A DNA stretch of 64,000 nucleotides. Source: JBOEGW01 sp050633625. Lineage in GTDB: Bacteria > Pseudomonadota > Alphaproteobacteria > Rhodobacterales > Rhodobacteraceae. The position numbers and the translations under genes were made by a program. The stretch covers positions 1 to 64,000 of the forward strand of contig JBOEGW010000011.1 of the NCBI GenBank assembly GCA_050633625.1, in the 5' to 3' direction. Within the stretch, counting starts at the first letter, position 1; every line of letters begins with the position of its first letter. This document shows, in pieces, positions 1 through 9,318 of this stretch. The notes beneath the pieces are model-generated. The model was not told the origin of the DNA and made no database searches. It saw only the letters and a list, made by a program, of their open reading frames with translations.

Positions 1-19
1 AGATGTGTATAAGAGACAG
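1..19 (+). other. Nextera transposon mosaic-end adapter remnant
   Basis: The first 19 bases, AGATGTGTATAAGAGACAG, are identical to the Tn5/Nextera mosaic end used in tagmentation libraries. This is library sequence and not genome, so the biological contig begins at about base 20. Read in frame it gives the peptide MCIRDS, a start often seen in proteins predicted from untrimmed contigs. Confidence 0.97.
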
Positions 20-117
20 CGCCAAACCAGGCGGGCCTTTCCCATCAAATGAACCTGCCCATCCCCTGACAGGCCCAATCTCGCCACAGTCCGTGAGTGG
101 CTTTGGCGAGGCAAGCG

Positions 118-945
118 TTACAGTATCTTACGCAATTCGCTATCAAGGGCGGCAGCCGCTTTCGCATGTGCGATTGTGCCCAACATGCCCTGAACCATCG
201 GTTCTTCAAGGTCAGGATAGACCAATCCCGCCCGACCTTCGCGCACCTCATCCGGGTTCACGACGACCTCAACGATACTCTCAACAAATGGCTCAACCGC
301 ATTCAACATGTCACGGTCAACAAACAGAGGATCTGACCCATCAATCGTACAGGTCTCGCTCTCGTCCGCGCTATGATCGGCAATCCATAGAAGGACCACC
401 TTTGCGTTGATCCGCGACACGAGTGTCTTCATGCGGGCCACCCAGGCTTCGCGCAATTCTTGCTCGACCATCGCGAATTTTTCCGCCGATGTTTCGCGCA
501 TTGCCGTCAGTAAATGTCGTGTGAAATGGAACTCTGTGAAATCCACTTCACGATAGATTGTCTTCAACAAATTTGACGCACGCAAGAACCTGTCATTTCG
601 CCGCGGATGCACCGCGTAGAACCGATTGGACATGTTCTGCGCCCCGGTGACCTGGATCACGACCGCACTAGACTTTGAACAGATGTCGACCACAGTCTGC
701 TCGTTAGAGAACACGTCCACACCCGCATTCACACAGCCAAGGTTCACGACAGGCATATCCAGCCCGGCTTCAACCATTTCCGCAAACGGCATTTCAACAA
801 ATTTGCCGTATGTCTCAGTTCCGCCCACCATCGTTATGTATGGCGAGGAAAGCTTTCGCTTCGGCCCGCGGAACAACAGCTTGGAATCTCCGTACCGGCA
901 CGGAACATAATCAAGGGCACCCACGCCCTGGTTTTCATAGGCCAT
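118..945 (-). CDS. DUF6473 family protein
   Basis: A 275-residue protein opening MAYENQGVGALDYVPCRYG. The opening and the later GGTETYGKF and NLGCVNAGVD segments match my memory of the DUF6473 family, which is common in Rhodobacterales and has no established function. The GGTET and NLGCVNAG segments look like the nucleophile and oxyanion blocks of SGNH-type hydrolases, but that is only a resemblance. The ATG at 945 is preferred over the GTG at 954 because AAGGAG lies eight bases upstream of it. No signal peptide or membrane segment is seen. It diverges from the 3-hydroxyacyl-CoA dehydrogenase gene across about 180 bases that contain a 15-base palindrome. Confidence 0.8.
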   Translation of the reverse strand: MAYENQGVGALDYVPCRYGDSKLLFRGPKRKLSSPYITMVGGTETYGKFVEMPFAEMVEAGLDMPVVNLGCVNAGVDVFSNEQTVVDICSKSSAVVIQVTGAQNMSNRFYAVHPRRNDRFLRASNLLKTIYREVDFTEFHFTRHLLTAMRETSAEKFAMVEQELREAWVARMKTLVSRINAKVVLLWIADHSADESETCTIDGSDPLFVDRDMLNAVEPFVESIVEVVVNPDEVREGRAGLVYPDLEEPMVQGMLGTIAHAKAAAALDSELRKIL

Positions 946-1021
946 TCCACCCACTCCTTCATTTCACCCACCTTCATTTATGGCGCACAGATATTGCTAA
1001 ATGACTAAGCGATACGAACAA

Positions 1022-1036
1022 TTTGAACTGTTCAAA
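1022..1036. promoter_or_regulatory. Palindrome TTTGAAC-T-GTTCAAA, putative operator
   Basis: A perfect 7+1+7 inverted repeat in the shared upstream region of the divergent DUF6473 and 3-hydroxybutyryl-CoA dehydrogenase genes. It lies about 75 bases from the first start codon and 90 from the second. The symmetry and position suit a dimeric repressor site, but no regulator is encoded beside it. Confidence 0.45.
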
Positions 1037-1125
1037 CGCAGCTTTGGGCCAATTGGTCGGAAAGGCTTGCACGGCAGGTTTTGCGCCGCCTATGGTCAGT
1101 GAAGCGAGGGCGGAAGGAACAAACT

Positions 1126-2001
1126 ATGCGGATCGAGCGAGTTGGCGTGATCGGTGCAGGGCAGATGGGCAACGGAATTGCGCATGTTATGGCTTTGGCG
1201 GATTTTACTGTCGTTTTGAACGATATTAGTGACGATGCATTGAAAAGCGCGCTCGATGCGATCGGCAACAATTTGGACCGGCAAGTGTCGCGTGGCAAAA
1301 TCAGTTCGGGTGACCGAGACGCCGCGATGGGACGAATATCAACGACACTTGAATTGGCGGATTTGGGCCAATGCGATTTGATCGTAGAGGCCGCCACAGA
1401 ACGTGAGACCATCAAACAAGCGATTTTTGAAGACTTGTTGCCACATCTCAAACCAGAAACGATTCTGACCTCCAACACCTCCTCCATTTCCATCACAAGG
1501 CTGGCGTCACGGACGGATCGCCCCGAGAAATTCATGGGGTTTCACTTCATGAATCCGGTGCCTGTCATGCAACTCGTTGAGTTGATCCGCGGCATTGCAA
1601 CGGACAAAGAAACCTATGACGCCTGTTTGGACGTGGTTGAGCGGCTCGGCAAAACGGCCGCCAGCGCCGAGGATTTTCCGGCGTTTATCGTGAACCGAAT
1701 TTTGATGCCCATGATCAACGAAGCCGTCTACACTTTGTATGAAGGCGTTGGGTCGGTGCGCTCAATTGATGAGAGCCTAAAGCTTGGGGCCAATCACCCA
1801 ATGGGCCCATTAGAACTCGCGGATTTCATCGGTCTGGACACATGCCTTGCGATTATGAATGTGCTCCATGATGGCCTCGCGGACACAAAGTACCGTCCCT
1901 GCCCACTCCTGACGAAATACGTCGAAGCCGGATGGCTCGGTCGAAAAACCGGACGCGGGTTTTACGACTACCGGCAAGATCCCCCCGTACCGACGCGCTA
2001 A
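1126..2001 (+). CDS. 3-hydroxybutyryl-CoA dehydrogenase
   Basis: A 291-residue soluble enzyme of the short 3-hydroxyacyl-CoA dehydrogenase family, which interconverts 3-hydroxybutyryl-CoA and acetoacetyl-CoA with NAD(P). The nucleotide-binding loop GAGQMG is at residues 10-15, the SNTSS segment is near residue 116, and the FHFMNPVPVM motif carries the probable catalytic His140. The C-terminal helical domain has the expected NHPMGPLELADFIGLD and GRKTGRGFY blocks. The start is the ATG following GGAAGGA; an upstream frame from 1081 adds 15 residues with no family match. In this organism it could serve fatty-acid degradation, polyhydroxybutyrate turnover or acetoacetyl-CoA supply. The family is certain, the exact substrate is inferred. 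Confidence 0.93.
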   Translation: MRIERVGVIGAGQMGNGIAHVMALADFTVVLNDISDDALKSALDAIGNNLDRQVSRGKISSGDRDAAMGRISTTLELADLGQCDLIVEAATERETIKQAIFEDLLPHLKPETILTSNTSSISITRLASRTDRPEKFMGFHFMNPVPVMQLVELIRGIATDKETYDACLDVVERLGKTAASAEDFPAFIVNRILMPMINEAVYTLYEGVGSVRSIDESLKLGANHPMGPLELADFIGLDTCLAIMNVLHDGLADTKYRPCPLLTKYVEAGWLGRKTGRGFYDYRQDPPVPTR

Positions 2002-2002
2002 A

Positions 2003-4390
2003 TTAGGCTACGAGGCGGCCTTCCTGCGCCCCTTGATCCGTGAGTTGGAACTGAGCCAATATCCGAGCCAGGTTCTCCGCTTCGCTGCGCAGGGCCGCGC
2101 TGTTCGCGCTCGCCTCTTCAAACATCGCGGCGTTATGTTGGGTCACTTGATCAAGTGCAGACGTGGCTTCGTTGATATCCGCAATTCCACGGGATTGATC
2201 TTCAGCGGCGCCTGCGATGTCTTCAATTTGACCGACAATACCAGATACAGCCATTGAGATGGTCTTCAACGCATCCCCAGTCTGATCAATCAAGGTCACG
2301 CCCCGGTCAACTTGCGACTCACTTCGGTTGACCAGGTCTGAAATTTCGCGCGCCGCCGTCGCCGACCTTTGCGCCAAATCGCGCACCTCGGAGGCAACCA
2401 CCGCAAATCCACGCCCGGCTTACCCGGCGCGTGCCGCTTCAACCCCGGCATTGAGCGCCAACAGATTCGTTTGAAATGTAATGTCATCGATCAACTGAAT
2501 GGCCGTGCCAATCGCGGTCGAACTGTCCTTAATTTCACGGATCGCGCCAATCGTAGTCTCGACCAATCTATCCCCCGCCTCGACCTTTTCCATCGCCGCG
2601 GCGGCTTCTGCATTGGCCGTTCTTGCAGTTTTCGCCGTCGACTGGACAGATGCCGATAGAGACGTAATCGCGTTTGACGTCTGCTCTAACTTCATCGCAC
2701 TTTGCTCGGTGCGGCTTGCCAAATCTTGCGAGGCACTTGCGATTTCTCGCGCCGAGCCTTCGATCGTTTCGCTGGAGTGTTGAACGCTTGTAAAGCTTGC
2801 CGCGAGCGCCTCCGTCGTATCATTGATACGCGCTTGAATTCGGGCGAAAGACCCCTGAGTATCGCGCGTCATGCGGTGCGTCATATCACCCCGCGCCATG
2901 GCGCCCATAGCTGTATTGATTTCATCGAGACCTTGCTCAACCGTTTCACAAATCCGGTTCATCCCATCACAAATGTCAGACAGTGATTTAGACGATGTTT
3001 CCACGGAAATTCGTTGATCGAATTCGCCCTGTGCACAGGACGACACCATTTTCGCAATCTGCATGGTGATCTCTCGCTCAGCCGCCGCCGCTGCTTCACG
3101 TTTCGCCCCTGCCTCACGTTCCTCTTTTGCTTGGCGCGCGGCGACACGCGCTTGCTCTTCTTGCGCCTCTCGCTCGGCTTTCGCTGAAGCCTCTGCGTCT
3201 TTCAGGTCTTGCGCCGCTCGATCCCGGTTTGAAATGCTGTGATCGCGCAACACGCCAAGCGTTGACATGATCTCCCCAAACTCATTGCGGCGCGCCGCTG
3301 GCCAGACCGTCTCATATTCGCCCGATGCCAAAGCGCCCGCGACATTTCGGACTTCCAGAAATCCGCTACGGATGGCGCCAGCAACGGCGATCGTGACCGC
3401 CAGAACCAACAAGCCGCCAATCCCGGTGACGACGATCATCGAATTTCTCGCCACCCGCGCAAGCGCAACGTGATCCCCCATAAGGGCTTCAATGCCTATG
3501 CCTTGACTGACTTCTATTTCTTTCAGGAAATTGATTTTCACGGTCATCGCATCAAAAAAGTCTCCCCCCGAGAACTGTGAAATGTCGCCCGCCAGCCCTC
3601 GCGTAAAGGCCAGGTCTCGCATTGCCGCAACCGTCTTTGCAGCATCCGATGCAACCAAAGTTTCGTACTGCGTCACGTAGGCGGGCGCGGCCTCACCGAC
3701 AAAATTTGAGAAATAGGCATCTTGTGTCGCGATCAAACCTTGGAGTTTCAACAGCCCCTCTAAGGTGAAACGTCCCTGCGTGAACCCGAAGCTCCCAACA
3801 GCCCGCTCTATGCCGGCCCGCTCTTTGCCTTGCAAAAAGTTGTAAAACCCGTTGATCGCAACGGACACCTCGTGATCCGTATTCAAATTCGAAATCGTGT
3901 GGATGATCTCCAACATCTGCGCGTTCATAGTCGTATAATAAGCGAGCGCTTCCGCGGCACCGATTTCAAGGCGATCCACGCGCGCACGCAGATCAGCTTG
4001 TCGCGCAACATGCTCCCGAAGCTCAGTCACTTGCCGGCCAAGCGCCGCATCATAATCGCCCAAATTGTTCTGCTCTAAGAGCTCAAAAAGAAGCGTCTGG
4101 CGTTCGCTTGTGCGCAATCGTTGTTTGGCCAATTCTGCTGTGAATTCGCGCCCACCGCTGCCGATAACGATTGAGGACGACCCCCGTTCCTTTTGCTGCT
4201 CATGCACCGCGTCGCTCAAATACACGACTGGCGCAATCAGATCATGCATCACCGTCAAACTTTGCAACTGAGCATTGCGTTCCCAAATCTGCCAAACGCT
4301 CAACACGAGCGCCGCAATCAGCGGGACGGCGGGCACGAGAAGTATGGCCAAAGAGACTTTGAGATGACGCGGTGATATCTGGGTCAGCAT
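2003..4390 (-). pseudogene. NIT-domain methyl-accepting chemotaxis protein with an in-frame stop
   Basis: One reading frame of 795 sense codons encodes a chemoreceptor, interrupted by a single TAA at 2420-2422. Visible domains are a membrane segment near residues 14-32, a periplasmic NIT-type sensor (VHEQQKERGSSS near residue 60), a second membrane segment near 315-340, HAMP, and the methyl-accepting signalling domain. The stop sits inside the hairpin tip, reading EAARAG-stop-AGRGFAVVASE, where family members have Glu (GAA or GAG), so a G to T change explains it. Frame and similarity continue on both sides. As read, the product loses the tip and the descending helix, so it should not couple to CheA/CheW. 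It is either a recent pseudogene, a base-call error, or a readthrough gene. Confidence 0.85.
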
Positions 4391-4492
4391 GGGAGTGCTC
4401 CAAATTGGACGTTTGGAACTCTGCTAATGCGCGTTCGTTATGAAACCCTAAACGCGTTTGTCCTTTTTTGGCCGACCTAACCGAAAGACAGG

Positions 4493-5377
4493 TCAATCAC
4501 CCAATGAAATCGTATGCTCACGCAACCATTTGATGAACCCGCGCGGGTCTTTCTTCAGTTGTGCCATCCGCTCATCATCAATCACTTCACCAATGACAGG
4601 TGACTGCGGTTTGTTGCAAGCATGCACAATCTCATGGATCAAAAGCCCCTGACGCAGGGTCGCCGAAACCCGATTGGCAACGTGGTACCAACGCGAGTTG
4701 CCCCCCTTGAAGCGAATGGGCACAACTTTGGCACCCGAACGCCTGATCAGCTGCGCGGTAAACACATTCCATTCCGCCTCAACAGGGTCACCAAAGGCAG
4801 TTTCCGAGGTCGCGACAACCCCAGAAGGGAACACACAAATAGCGCCCCCGGACTTGAGCCGCTCCATCGCACGCGCCCGCATTTCAACACTTTTTTCTTG
4901 TGCATCAGCCGCATGTGGAAACGGCACAGGGATCAAGAAGCTTGATGCAACCTCGTCCAAACCAGTCAGAACTGATCGGGTCAAAATTTGGAAATCAGAC
5001 CGCCGACGCGACATTAGCTCCGCCAGCACCATCCCATCGACCAACCCATGAGTGTGGTTCGCGACGATCACAACAGGCCCTTCGCTTGGAATGTTGTCGA
5101 TCTGCTCTTGCGGGGTCTGAACGCTGATCCCCATCGCACTCAAAGCACCGCCCCAGAAATCCAATCCCGTGGGTGCGCCACTGCGCTCAAATTTGCGGAT
5201 CATACGGAAAATCGACAGTTTTCCCGTCATCATTTCCATTGCGCGAATAAAATTCGATTGGAAACGGTTATCGAACGTACTGGCATAGGTCAGGCTGCGG
5301 CGATCATAATGATGCTCAAGCCGCTTTTGACTGGCGCCTGTTGCTGGCGCCACCGTATTTCCGATACTTTGATCCAA
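4493..5377 (-). CDS. Lysophospholipid acyltransferase (PlsC-like, hemolysin type)
   Basis: A 294-residue protein of the glycerolipid acyltransferase superfamily, which transfers an acyl chain to a lysophospholipid or similar lipid at the inner membrane. VVIVANHTHGLVDG around residues 102-115 is the NH-x5-DG catalytic block of this subgroup. It is one residue longer than the usual NH-x4-D. VFPSG is the acyl-acceptor-binding block, and VVPIRFKGGNS follows. No ATG is available before about residue 47, so the frame probably starts at the TTG at 5377, preceded by an AAGGGG stretch; this start is uncertain. It lies on the same strand as the chemoreceptor and the PTS genes but separated from both. 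Whether it serves phosphatidic acid or ornithine-lipid synthesis cannot be told. Confidence 0.82.
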   Translation of the reverse strand: MDQSIGNTVAPATGASQKRLEHHYDRRSLTYASTFDNRFQSNFIRAMEMMTGKLSIFRMIRKFERSGAPTGLDFWGGALSAMGISVQTPQEQIDNIPSEGPVVIVANHTHGLVDGMVLAELMSRRRSDFQILTRSVLTGLDEVASSFLIPVPFPHAADAQEKSVEMRARAMERLKSGGAICVFPSGVVATSETAFGDPVEAEWNVFTAQLIRRSGAKVVPIRFKGGNSRWYHVANRVSATLRQGLLIHEIVHACNKPQSPVIGEVIDDERMAQLKKDPRGFIKWLREHTISLGD

Positions 5378-5416
5378 ACGGGTTGCCCCCCTTATTCCTT
5401 CGCCAACATGCGGCGT

Positions 5417-5695
5417 TTACATACCTTCGCCGAACTTGTCAGCAACCAATGCATCTAGCGCAGACATCAACTCAGCCGCTTGTTCTCCAGAGGTTTCTAC
5501 CTCTATGGTTGTGCCACGAGAGGCCGCCAGCATCAATAACCCCATAATGCTGTCCCCTTCCGCCTCCAAACCATCCTTAGAAACACGAGCACGCGCGTCG
5601 TGCTGCTCAACAACATCCACGAATTTGGCCGAGGCGCGCGCATGCAGCCCCTTTTCATTCGTGATCTCCAATTTCTGCGTTACCGAAGTGCTCAT
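5417..5695 (-). CDS. ptsH: HPr phosphocarrier protein
   Basis: A 92-residue HPr. GLHARAS carries the phospho-accepting His18, and the DSIMGLL block carries Ser49, the equivalent of the Ser phosphorylated by HPr kinase. It is the last gene of the row hprK, rapZ, EIIA, HPr, only 12 bases after the EIIA gene. No sugar-permease subunit lies nearby, so this is expected to be a regulatory phosphorelay, with enzyme I encoded elsewhere. In alphaproteobacteria this chain reports carbon and nitrogen state to the HprK kinase and to the ChvG/ChvI pathway. Length and motifs are normal. Confidence 0.95.
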   Translation of the reverse strand: MSTSVTQKLEITNEKGLHARASAKFVDVVEQHDARARVSKDGLEAEGDSIMGLLMLAASRGTTIEVETSGEQAAELMSALDALVADKFGEGM

Positions 5696-5707
5696 AAAAA
5701 TTCCTAA

Positions 5708-6100
5708 TCAGCCGTTTTGACCTTCAATACAGTCAATATACTTCCGTCCGGCCGCAAGCGCCGCTCGGCTCGCGTCCTCGACACTCCCAGAGCGGGATTT
5801 CGCCAGTTTTACAAGCATAGGAAGGTTGGCGCCGTACAGGATCCGCCGGTTGTCCGCACAACACGCTGGAAGTGACAAATTGGACGGTGATCCACCGAAC
5901 ATGTCGACAACAACGATCACCCCATCGCCATCATCAACGGCATCAGTCGCCGCCATGATTTCATCGCGCTTTTTGTTTCGGTCGCACTCAGCGGCAATCG
6001 AAATAGCGCGAGCGCCGTCCATTTTCCCGACGACGTGTTCAACGGCAGACAGGTATTCACCTGCCAAGCCTCCATGTGCAACAATCACGATCCCGATCAC
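5708..6100 (-). CDS. PTS system EIIA-Man family protein
   Basis: A 130-residue single-domain EIIA of the mannose (Man) family. The N-terminal VIGIVIVAHGG places the phosphorylatable His near residue 9, and VVDMFGGSPSNLSL is the second family block. The start is a GTG at 6100 with AGGA eight bases upstream; the open frame extends to 6208 without similarity. It accepts phosphate from HPr, encoded just downstream. Because no EIIB, EIIC or EIID partner is present, it most likely regulates other proteins instead of transporting sugar. It follows rapZ after 28 bases and belongs to the same transcription unit. Confidence 0.92.
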   Translation of the reverse strand: MIGIVIVAHGGLAGEYLSAVEHVVGKMDGARAISIAAECDRNKKRDEIMAATDAVDDGDGVIVVVDMFGGSPSNLSLPACCADNRRILYGANLPMLVKLAKSRSGSVEDASRAALAAGRKYIDCIEGQNG

Positions 6101-6128
6101 TCGTAGATCCTCAGTGGTTTCCCGATGC

Positions 6129-7019
6129 TCAAGCGACCCCCTCGGCCCGCTCCAGTTCCCGGTGCCTAATTGACACTTGCCAGCCCTTGTCCGCAAGGGC
6201 CTTCGCAAGAGTTTCCGTCAAGGCAACCGACCTGTGTTTTCCGCCTGTGCAGCCAAAGCCGATCCCGATGTGGCTTTTGCCTTCTTCGCGATAGGCCGGC
6301 AACAGGAACTCAATGAGCGAAAAAGTCTTATCCACAAAGGGTTGGTAGCGATCATCAGCGCGCACGAAGTCAACAACCTCGCCCGTTCGACCATCCAACG
6401 GGCGCAGCGTTGGCTCCCAATGTGGGTTGCGCAAAAAGCGCACATCAAACACCAAATCAATGCCGCGTGGGATACCGCGTTTGTACGAAAAACTTTGTAC
6501 GGAGACCGAAAGCGCCTCCCCTGATTCTGGTGCGTACCAGCGCATAAGCTCGGCTTTAAGCTCATGCACCGTCAACTCAGAGGTGTCGACCAAAACGTCA
6601 GCTCGGCTCTTGATGGGGGCGAGAAGCTCGATTTCGCGCATGATCCCAGCCGAGGGCGTTTCGGCTGGCGCAAGCGGATGACGGCGGCGGGTTTCTGAGT
6701 AGCGGTTCACCAGGACGTCCGGCGCACAATCCAGATAAAGCAGCTCAATGCGCGCATCGCCCGTGTTCTCAACGCCATCAATCAGATCGAGCATCGCATG
6801 AGTCGAGAAATCTCGGTTGCGGACATCGACGCCCAGCGCGATTGGATGAGACAGCGCCCCGCCGGACAAGAGCCGGGGGATGAAACTCAGGGGCAGGTTG
6901 TCGATCACCTCAAACCCATTGTCCTCCAACACCCGGATAGCTGTTGTGCGCCCCGCCCCGGAAGGCCCGGTGACGAGCACAACATTCGAGGCCATTTCAG
7001 ATCGTGATCGCGCATTCAT
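6129..7019 (-). CDS. rapZ: RNase adapter / nucleotide-binding protein RapZ
   Basis: A 296-residue RapZ (YvcJ) family protein. The Walker A loop GPSGAGRTT is at residues 18-26, and the C-terminal domain has the conserved GCTGGKHRSV block. In enterobacteria RapZ senses glucosamine-6-phosphate and guides RNase E to a small RNA. Its role in alphaproteobacteria is less clear. The ATG at 7019 overlaps the hprK stop as ATGA, which suggests translational coupling; an internal ATG (residue 9) is an alternative start. Its place between hprK and EIIA ties it to the regulatory PTS. Confidence 0.95.
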   Translation of the reverse strand: MNARSRSEMASNVVLVTGPSGAGRTTAIRVLEDNGFEVIDNLPLSFIPRLLSGGALSHPIALGVDVRNRDFSTHAMLDLIDGVENTGDARIELLYLDCAPDVLVNRYSETRRRHPLAPAETPSAGIMREIELLAPIKSRADVLVDTSELTVHELKAELMRWYAPESGEALSVSVQSFSYKRGIPRGIDLVFDVRFLRNPHWEPTLRPLDGRTGEVVDFVRADDRYQPFVDKTFSLIEFLLPAYREEGKSHIGIGFGCTGGKHRSVALTETLAKALADKGWQVSIRHRELERAEGVA

Positions 7020-7438
7020 GCCTGTCGTCCACCTTTGATCAAAGCCATAATGGACGCCGCAAAATGCGGCCCGTCAACCCGCAACAGACAGGGGATCGCC
7101 TCACCCAAGATCACAATTTCATGTGCTTGCGGAAGCCGGTCCTGCTCGTCACGAGAAAGATCCACCACCAACTGAACCCGCGCAGCGGCCTGGAACGGGG
7201 TGCGGATCAGCCCAACAAACCGCGCTTCGATAACCCCTGCCATCTGGTCAGGCGCATGCGCGACAAGCCCCGTTTCGGGGCTTTTGCTCATCCGGGTCAA
7301 ATCATCACTCACCAGCACCGCGCCACGGTTAATCAGCTCCAATGCCAGCGCAGATTTGCCAGCGCCAGACGGTCCAATAATGACAACACCAGCCGCACCG
7401 ATCGCAACTGTGGTCGCATGAAGGGTGGTTTCGATCAT
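7016..7438 (-). CDS. hprK: HPr kinase/phosphorylase, short alphaproteobacterial form
   Basis: A 140-residue protein with only the C-terminal catalytic domain of HPr kinase/phosphorylase. The Walker A loop GPSGAGKS is at residues 22-29 and VLVSDDL follows near residue 40. Gram-positive HprK proteins are about 310 residues and carry an additional N-terminal domain; its absence is normal for alphaproteobacteria and is not a truncation here. It phosphorylates the regulatory Ser of HPr, encoded three genes downstream. It follows chvG after 45 bases and overlaps rapZ by four bases, so sensor kinase, HPr kinase and phosphocarriers are likely co-transcribed. Confidence 0.95.
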   Translation of the reverse strand: MIETTLHATTVAIGAAGVVIIGPSGAGKSALALELINRGAVLVSDDLTRMSKSPETGLVAHAPDQMAGVIEARFVGLIRTPFQAAARVQLVVDLSRDEQDRLPQAHEIVILGEAIPCLLRVDGPHFAASIMALIKGGRQA

Positions 7439-7483
7439 AAGAAATCTCCGAACCAGCCTGCGCGCGCCATCTGAGGGAACATT

Positions 7484-9295
7484 TTAGGTCGGCAAGCCCA
7501 CCACGAAGCGCGCACCGAGCGGCTCAGAGGTAATATCCGCATCGGTTGGCCGGATGTTTTCCGCCCAAATGACGCCACCATGAGCCTCGACAATCTGCTT
7601 TGAAATCGCGAGTCCAAGACCGGAGTTATTACCGAACTGGCCTTCGGGACGCTCGCTGTAAAAGCGATTAAAGATTTTGGTAAGCGCTTCTTCAGGAATT
7701 CCCGGTCCCGTATCCTCAACTACGACCAAAACGCGATTGTCGCGGTGGCGCGCCCAGACGCGGATTGCATCGCCCTCGTCACAAAACGACGTCGCATTGG
7801 TAATGAGATTGACAAACACCTGCGCCAAACGCGCTTCAAGCCCTTGAATACCGATAGGATCGGGCGGCAGATCGGTGATGAAATCAATGCCCTTTTGCTG
7901 GGCTTCGTTGCCGAGGTATTCGGTCAAGTTACGCAACATTTTGAGCAGATCGAAGGTTTCTTCTTCTTCTTTCACAAGCTCACTATCGAGGCGAGAGGCA
8001 TTAGAAATGTCAGACACAAGCCGATCTAGGCGGCGCACATCATGATCAATCACATCCAACAGCCGGTCGCGTTGTTCTTCTTTCTTGGCAACTCTCAAGG
8101 TGCCGACCGCCGAGCGCAAACTTGCCAATGGGTTCTTAATCTCATGCGCCACATCGGCGGCGAATTGTTCGTTCGCATCAATGCGATCATAGAGCGCTGA
8201 CACCATACCGCGCAGCGCCTTGGACAAACGGCCAATTTCATCGGGACGACCTGACAAATCGGGGATACGCACCCGGCCCGGATTGACCTTGGAAGAGTTC
8301 TTGTCGCGCCCAATCTCGGCGGCCGCCGCAAGATCTGAAAGTGGATTCGCGATCGTTGAGGCCAATACCAAACTCAAGCCAATCGACACCAAAATGGCGA
8401 TCACAAACATCTGCAACACTTGCTCACGCTCTGAACGTACCAAAGCGTCCAACTCGCCCCCAGCGGATGTCATCGCGACAGCGCCGATGATATCGCCGCG
8501 CACAGTGATCGGGGTCACAACCGTGAATCGCGTATTGCCCGCCGGGTCTTGTCCGCTATTGATGCGCCCTGTGCCTTGGAACACATCTGGCAAGAGCTCG
8601 CGCGCAAGATCAACGGTGTCCACCGGCGTTTGCGCATCGCCCGTTGGTGTCGCAATCAAGCCCGCAATGCCTTCCCAAATGGTATTCAGGAAGTCTGTAA
8701 TGATCGTCGAGCGTTCCTCAGCCTCAAGCCCAATCACCGGGTCGTGGCCCGCTATGACAAGGCCCTCATTGGTTCCCAATACGCCGCCTTGGCCATCAAA
8801 AATGATGATGTCAGCGGTTTCGCGCACATGGGTCTCAGTCAGGATTTTTGTAACGATCTCCTCGGTCAGCCCCGTGGTGGGCACGCTTGTCGGGGTCGCT
8901 GTGTCAGGAAGAATAGCCGGAATACTCGTCCCAGTATCCCCAGCGGTGCCTTCGCTGGCGCCCTCAGGAGCGCCCTCGCTCACCTGTCCACGCAGCGTGG
9001 CTTGCTGCACCTCGAACACTTCCGCCAGAAGCTCCGCCGACATGACCAAACTACGCTCGCGTTGGGCCACAAGACTGTCGCGCGTCGGGTTCAGATACAA
9101 CATGCCAGCAACAAGCACGATCAACCCAAGCAGATTGATCGTGACAATCTTGCGTGCCAGTGGCGAGCGGTTCACCGAAATCACGCTGCGACGACGTTTC
9201 TTGCGCCAATCGGCATCGTTCTCGGATTGGGGGCTCACCCAATCCTCGCCGATCACCACATCGGTGCCCTCATCTGAATTCCGCGTGTCGCGCAC
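7484..9295 (-). CDS. chvG: Sensor histidine kinase ChvG
   Basis: A membrane histidine kinase of about 603 residues. After a basic cytoplasmic segment a first membrane helix spans about residues 50-69. A periplasmic domain of about 220 residues follows, then a second helix near 296-316, HAMP, a HisKA domain with VAHEIKNP (phospho-accepting His384) and a HATPase domain with NSGLGLAISKQIVEAHGG. The periplasmic part has a low-complexity stretch rich in Glu, Gly, Ala, Ser and Thr near residues 105-145. GTG at 9295 or TTG at 9298 is the start; GTG is favoured by its spacing from GGGG. ChvG senses envelope or acid conditions in relatives and phosphorylates ChvI, encoded 23 bases upstream. Confidence 0.93.
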   Translation of the reverse strand: MRDTRNSDEGTDVVIGEDWVSPQSENDADWRKKRRRSVISVNRSPLARKIVTINLLGLIVLVAGMLYLNPTRDSLVAQRERSLVMSAELLAEVFEVQQATLRGQVSEGAPEGASEGTAGDTGTSIPAILPDTATPTSVPTTGLTEEIVTKILTETHVRETADIIIFDGQGGVLGTNEGLVIAGHDPVIGLEAEERSTIITDFLNTIWEGIAGLIATPTGDAQTPVDTVDLARELLPDVFQGTGRINSGQDPAGNTRFTVVTPITVRGDIIGAVAMTSAGGELDALVRSEREQVLQMFVIAILVSIGLSLVLASTIANPLSDLAAAAEIGRDKNSSKVNPGRVRIPDLSGRPDEIGRLSKALRGMVSALYDRIDANEQFAADVAHEIKNPLASLRSAVGTLRVAKKEEQRDRLLDVIDHDVRRLDRLVSDISNASRLDSELVKEEEETFDLLKMLRNLTEYLGNEAQQKGIDFITDLPPDPIGIQGLEARLAQVFVNLITNATSFCDEGDAIRVWARHRDNRVLVVVEDTGPGIPEEALTKIFNRFYSERPEGQFGNNSGLGLAISKQIVEAHGGVIWAENIRPTDADITSEPLGARFVVGLPT

Positions 9296-9318
9296 CAATT
9301 TGGCCCCGTGACCTGTTG

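Noticed and set aside
3..410. Reading frame starting MCIRDS
   Set aside because: It starts inside the adapter sequence and runs antisense to the DUF6473 gene.
8220..9311. 363-codon reading frame antisense to chvG
   Set aside because: It has a Ser/Thr/Pro-rich shadow composition, and chvG is clearly the coding strand.
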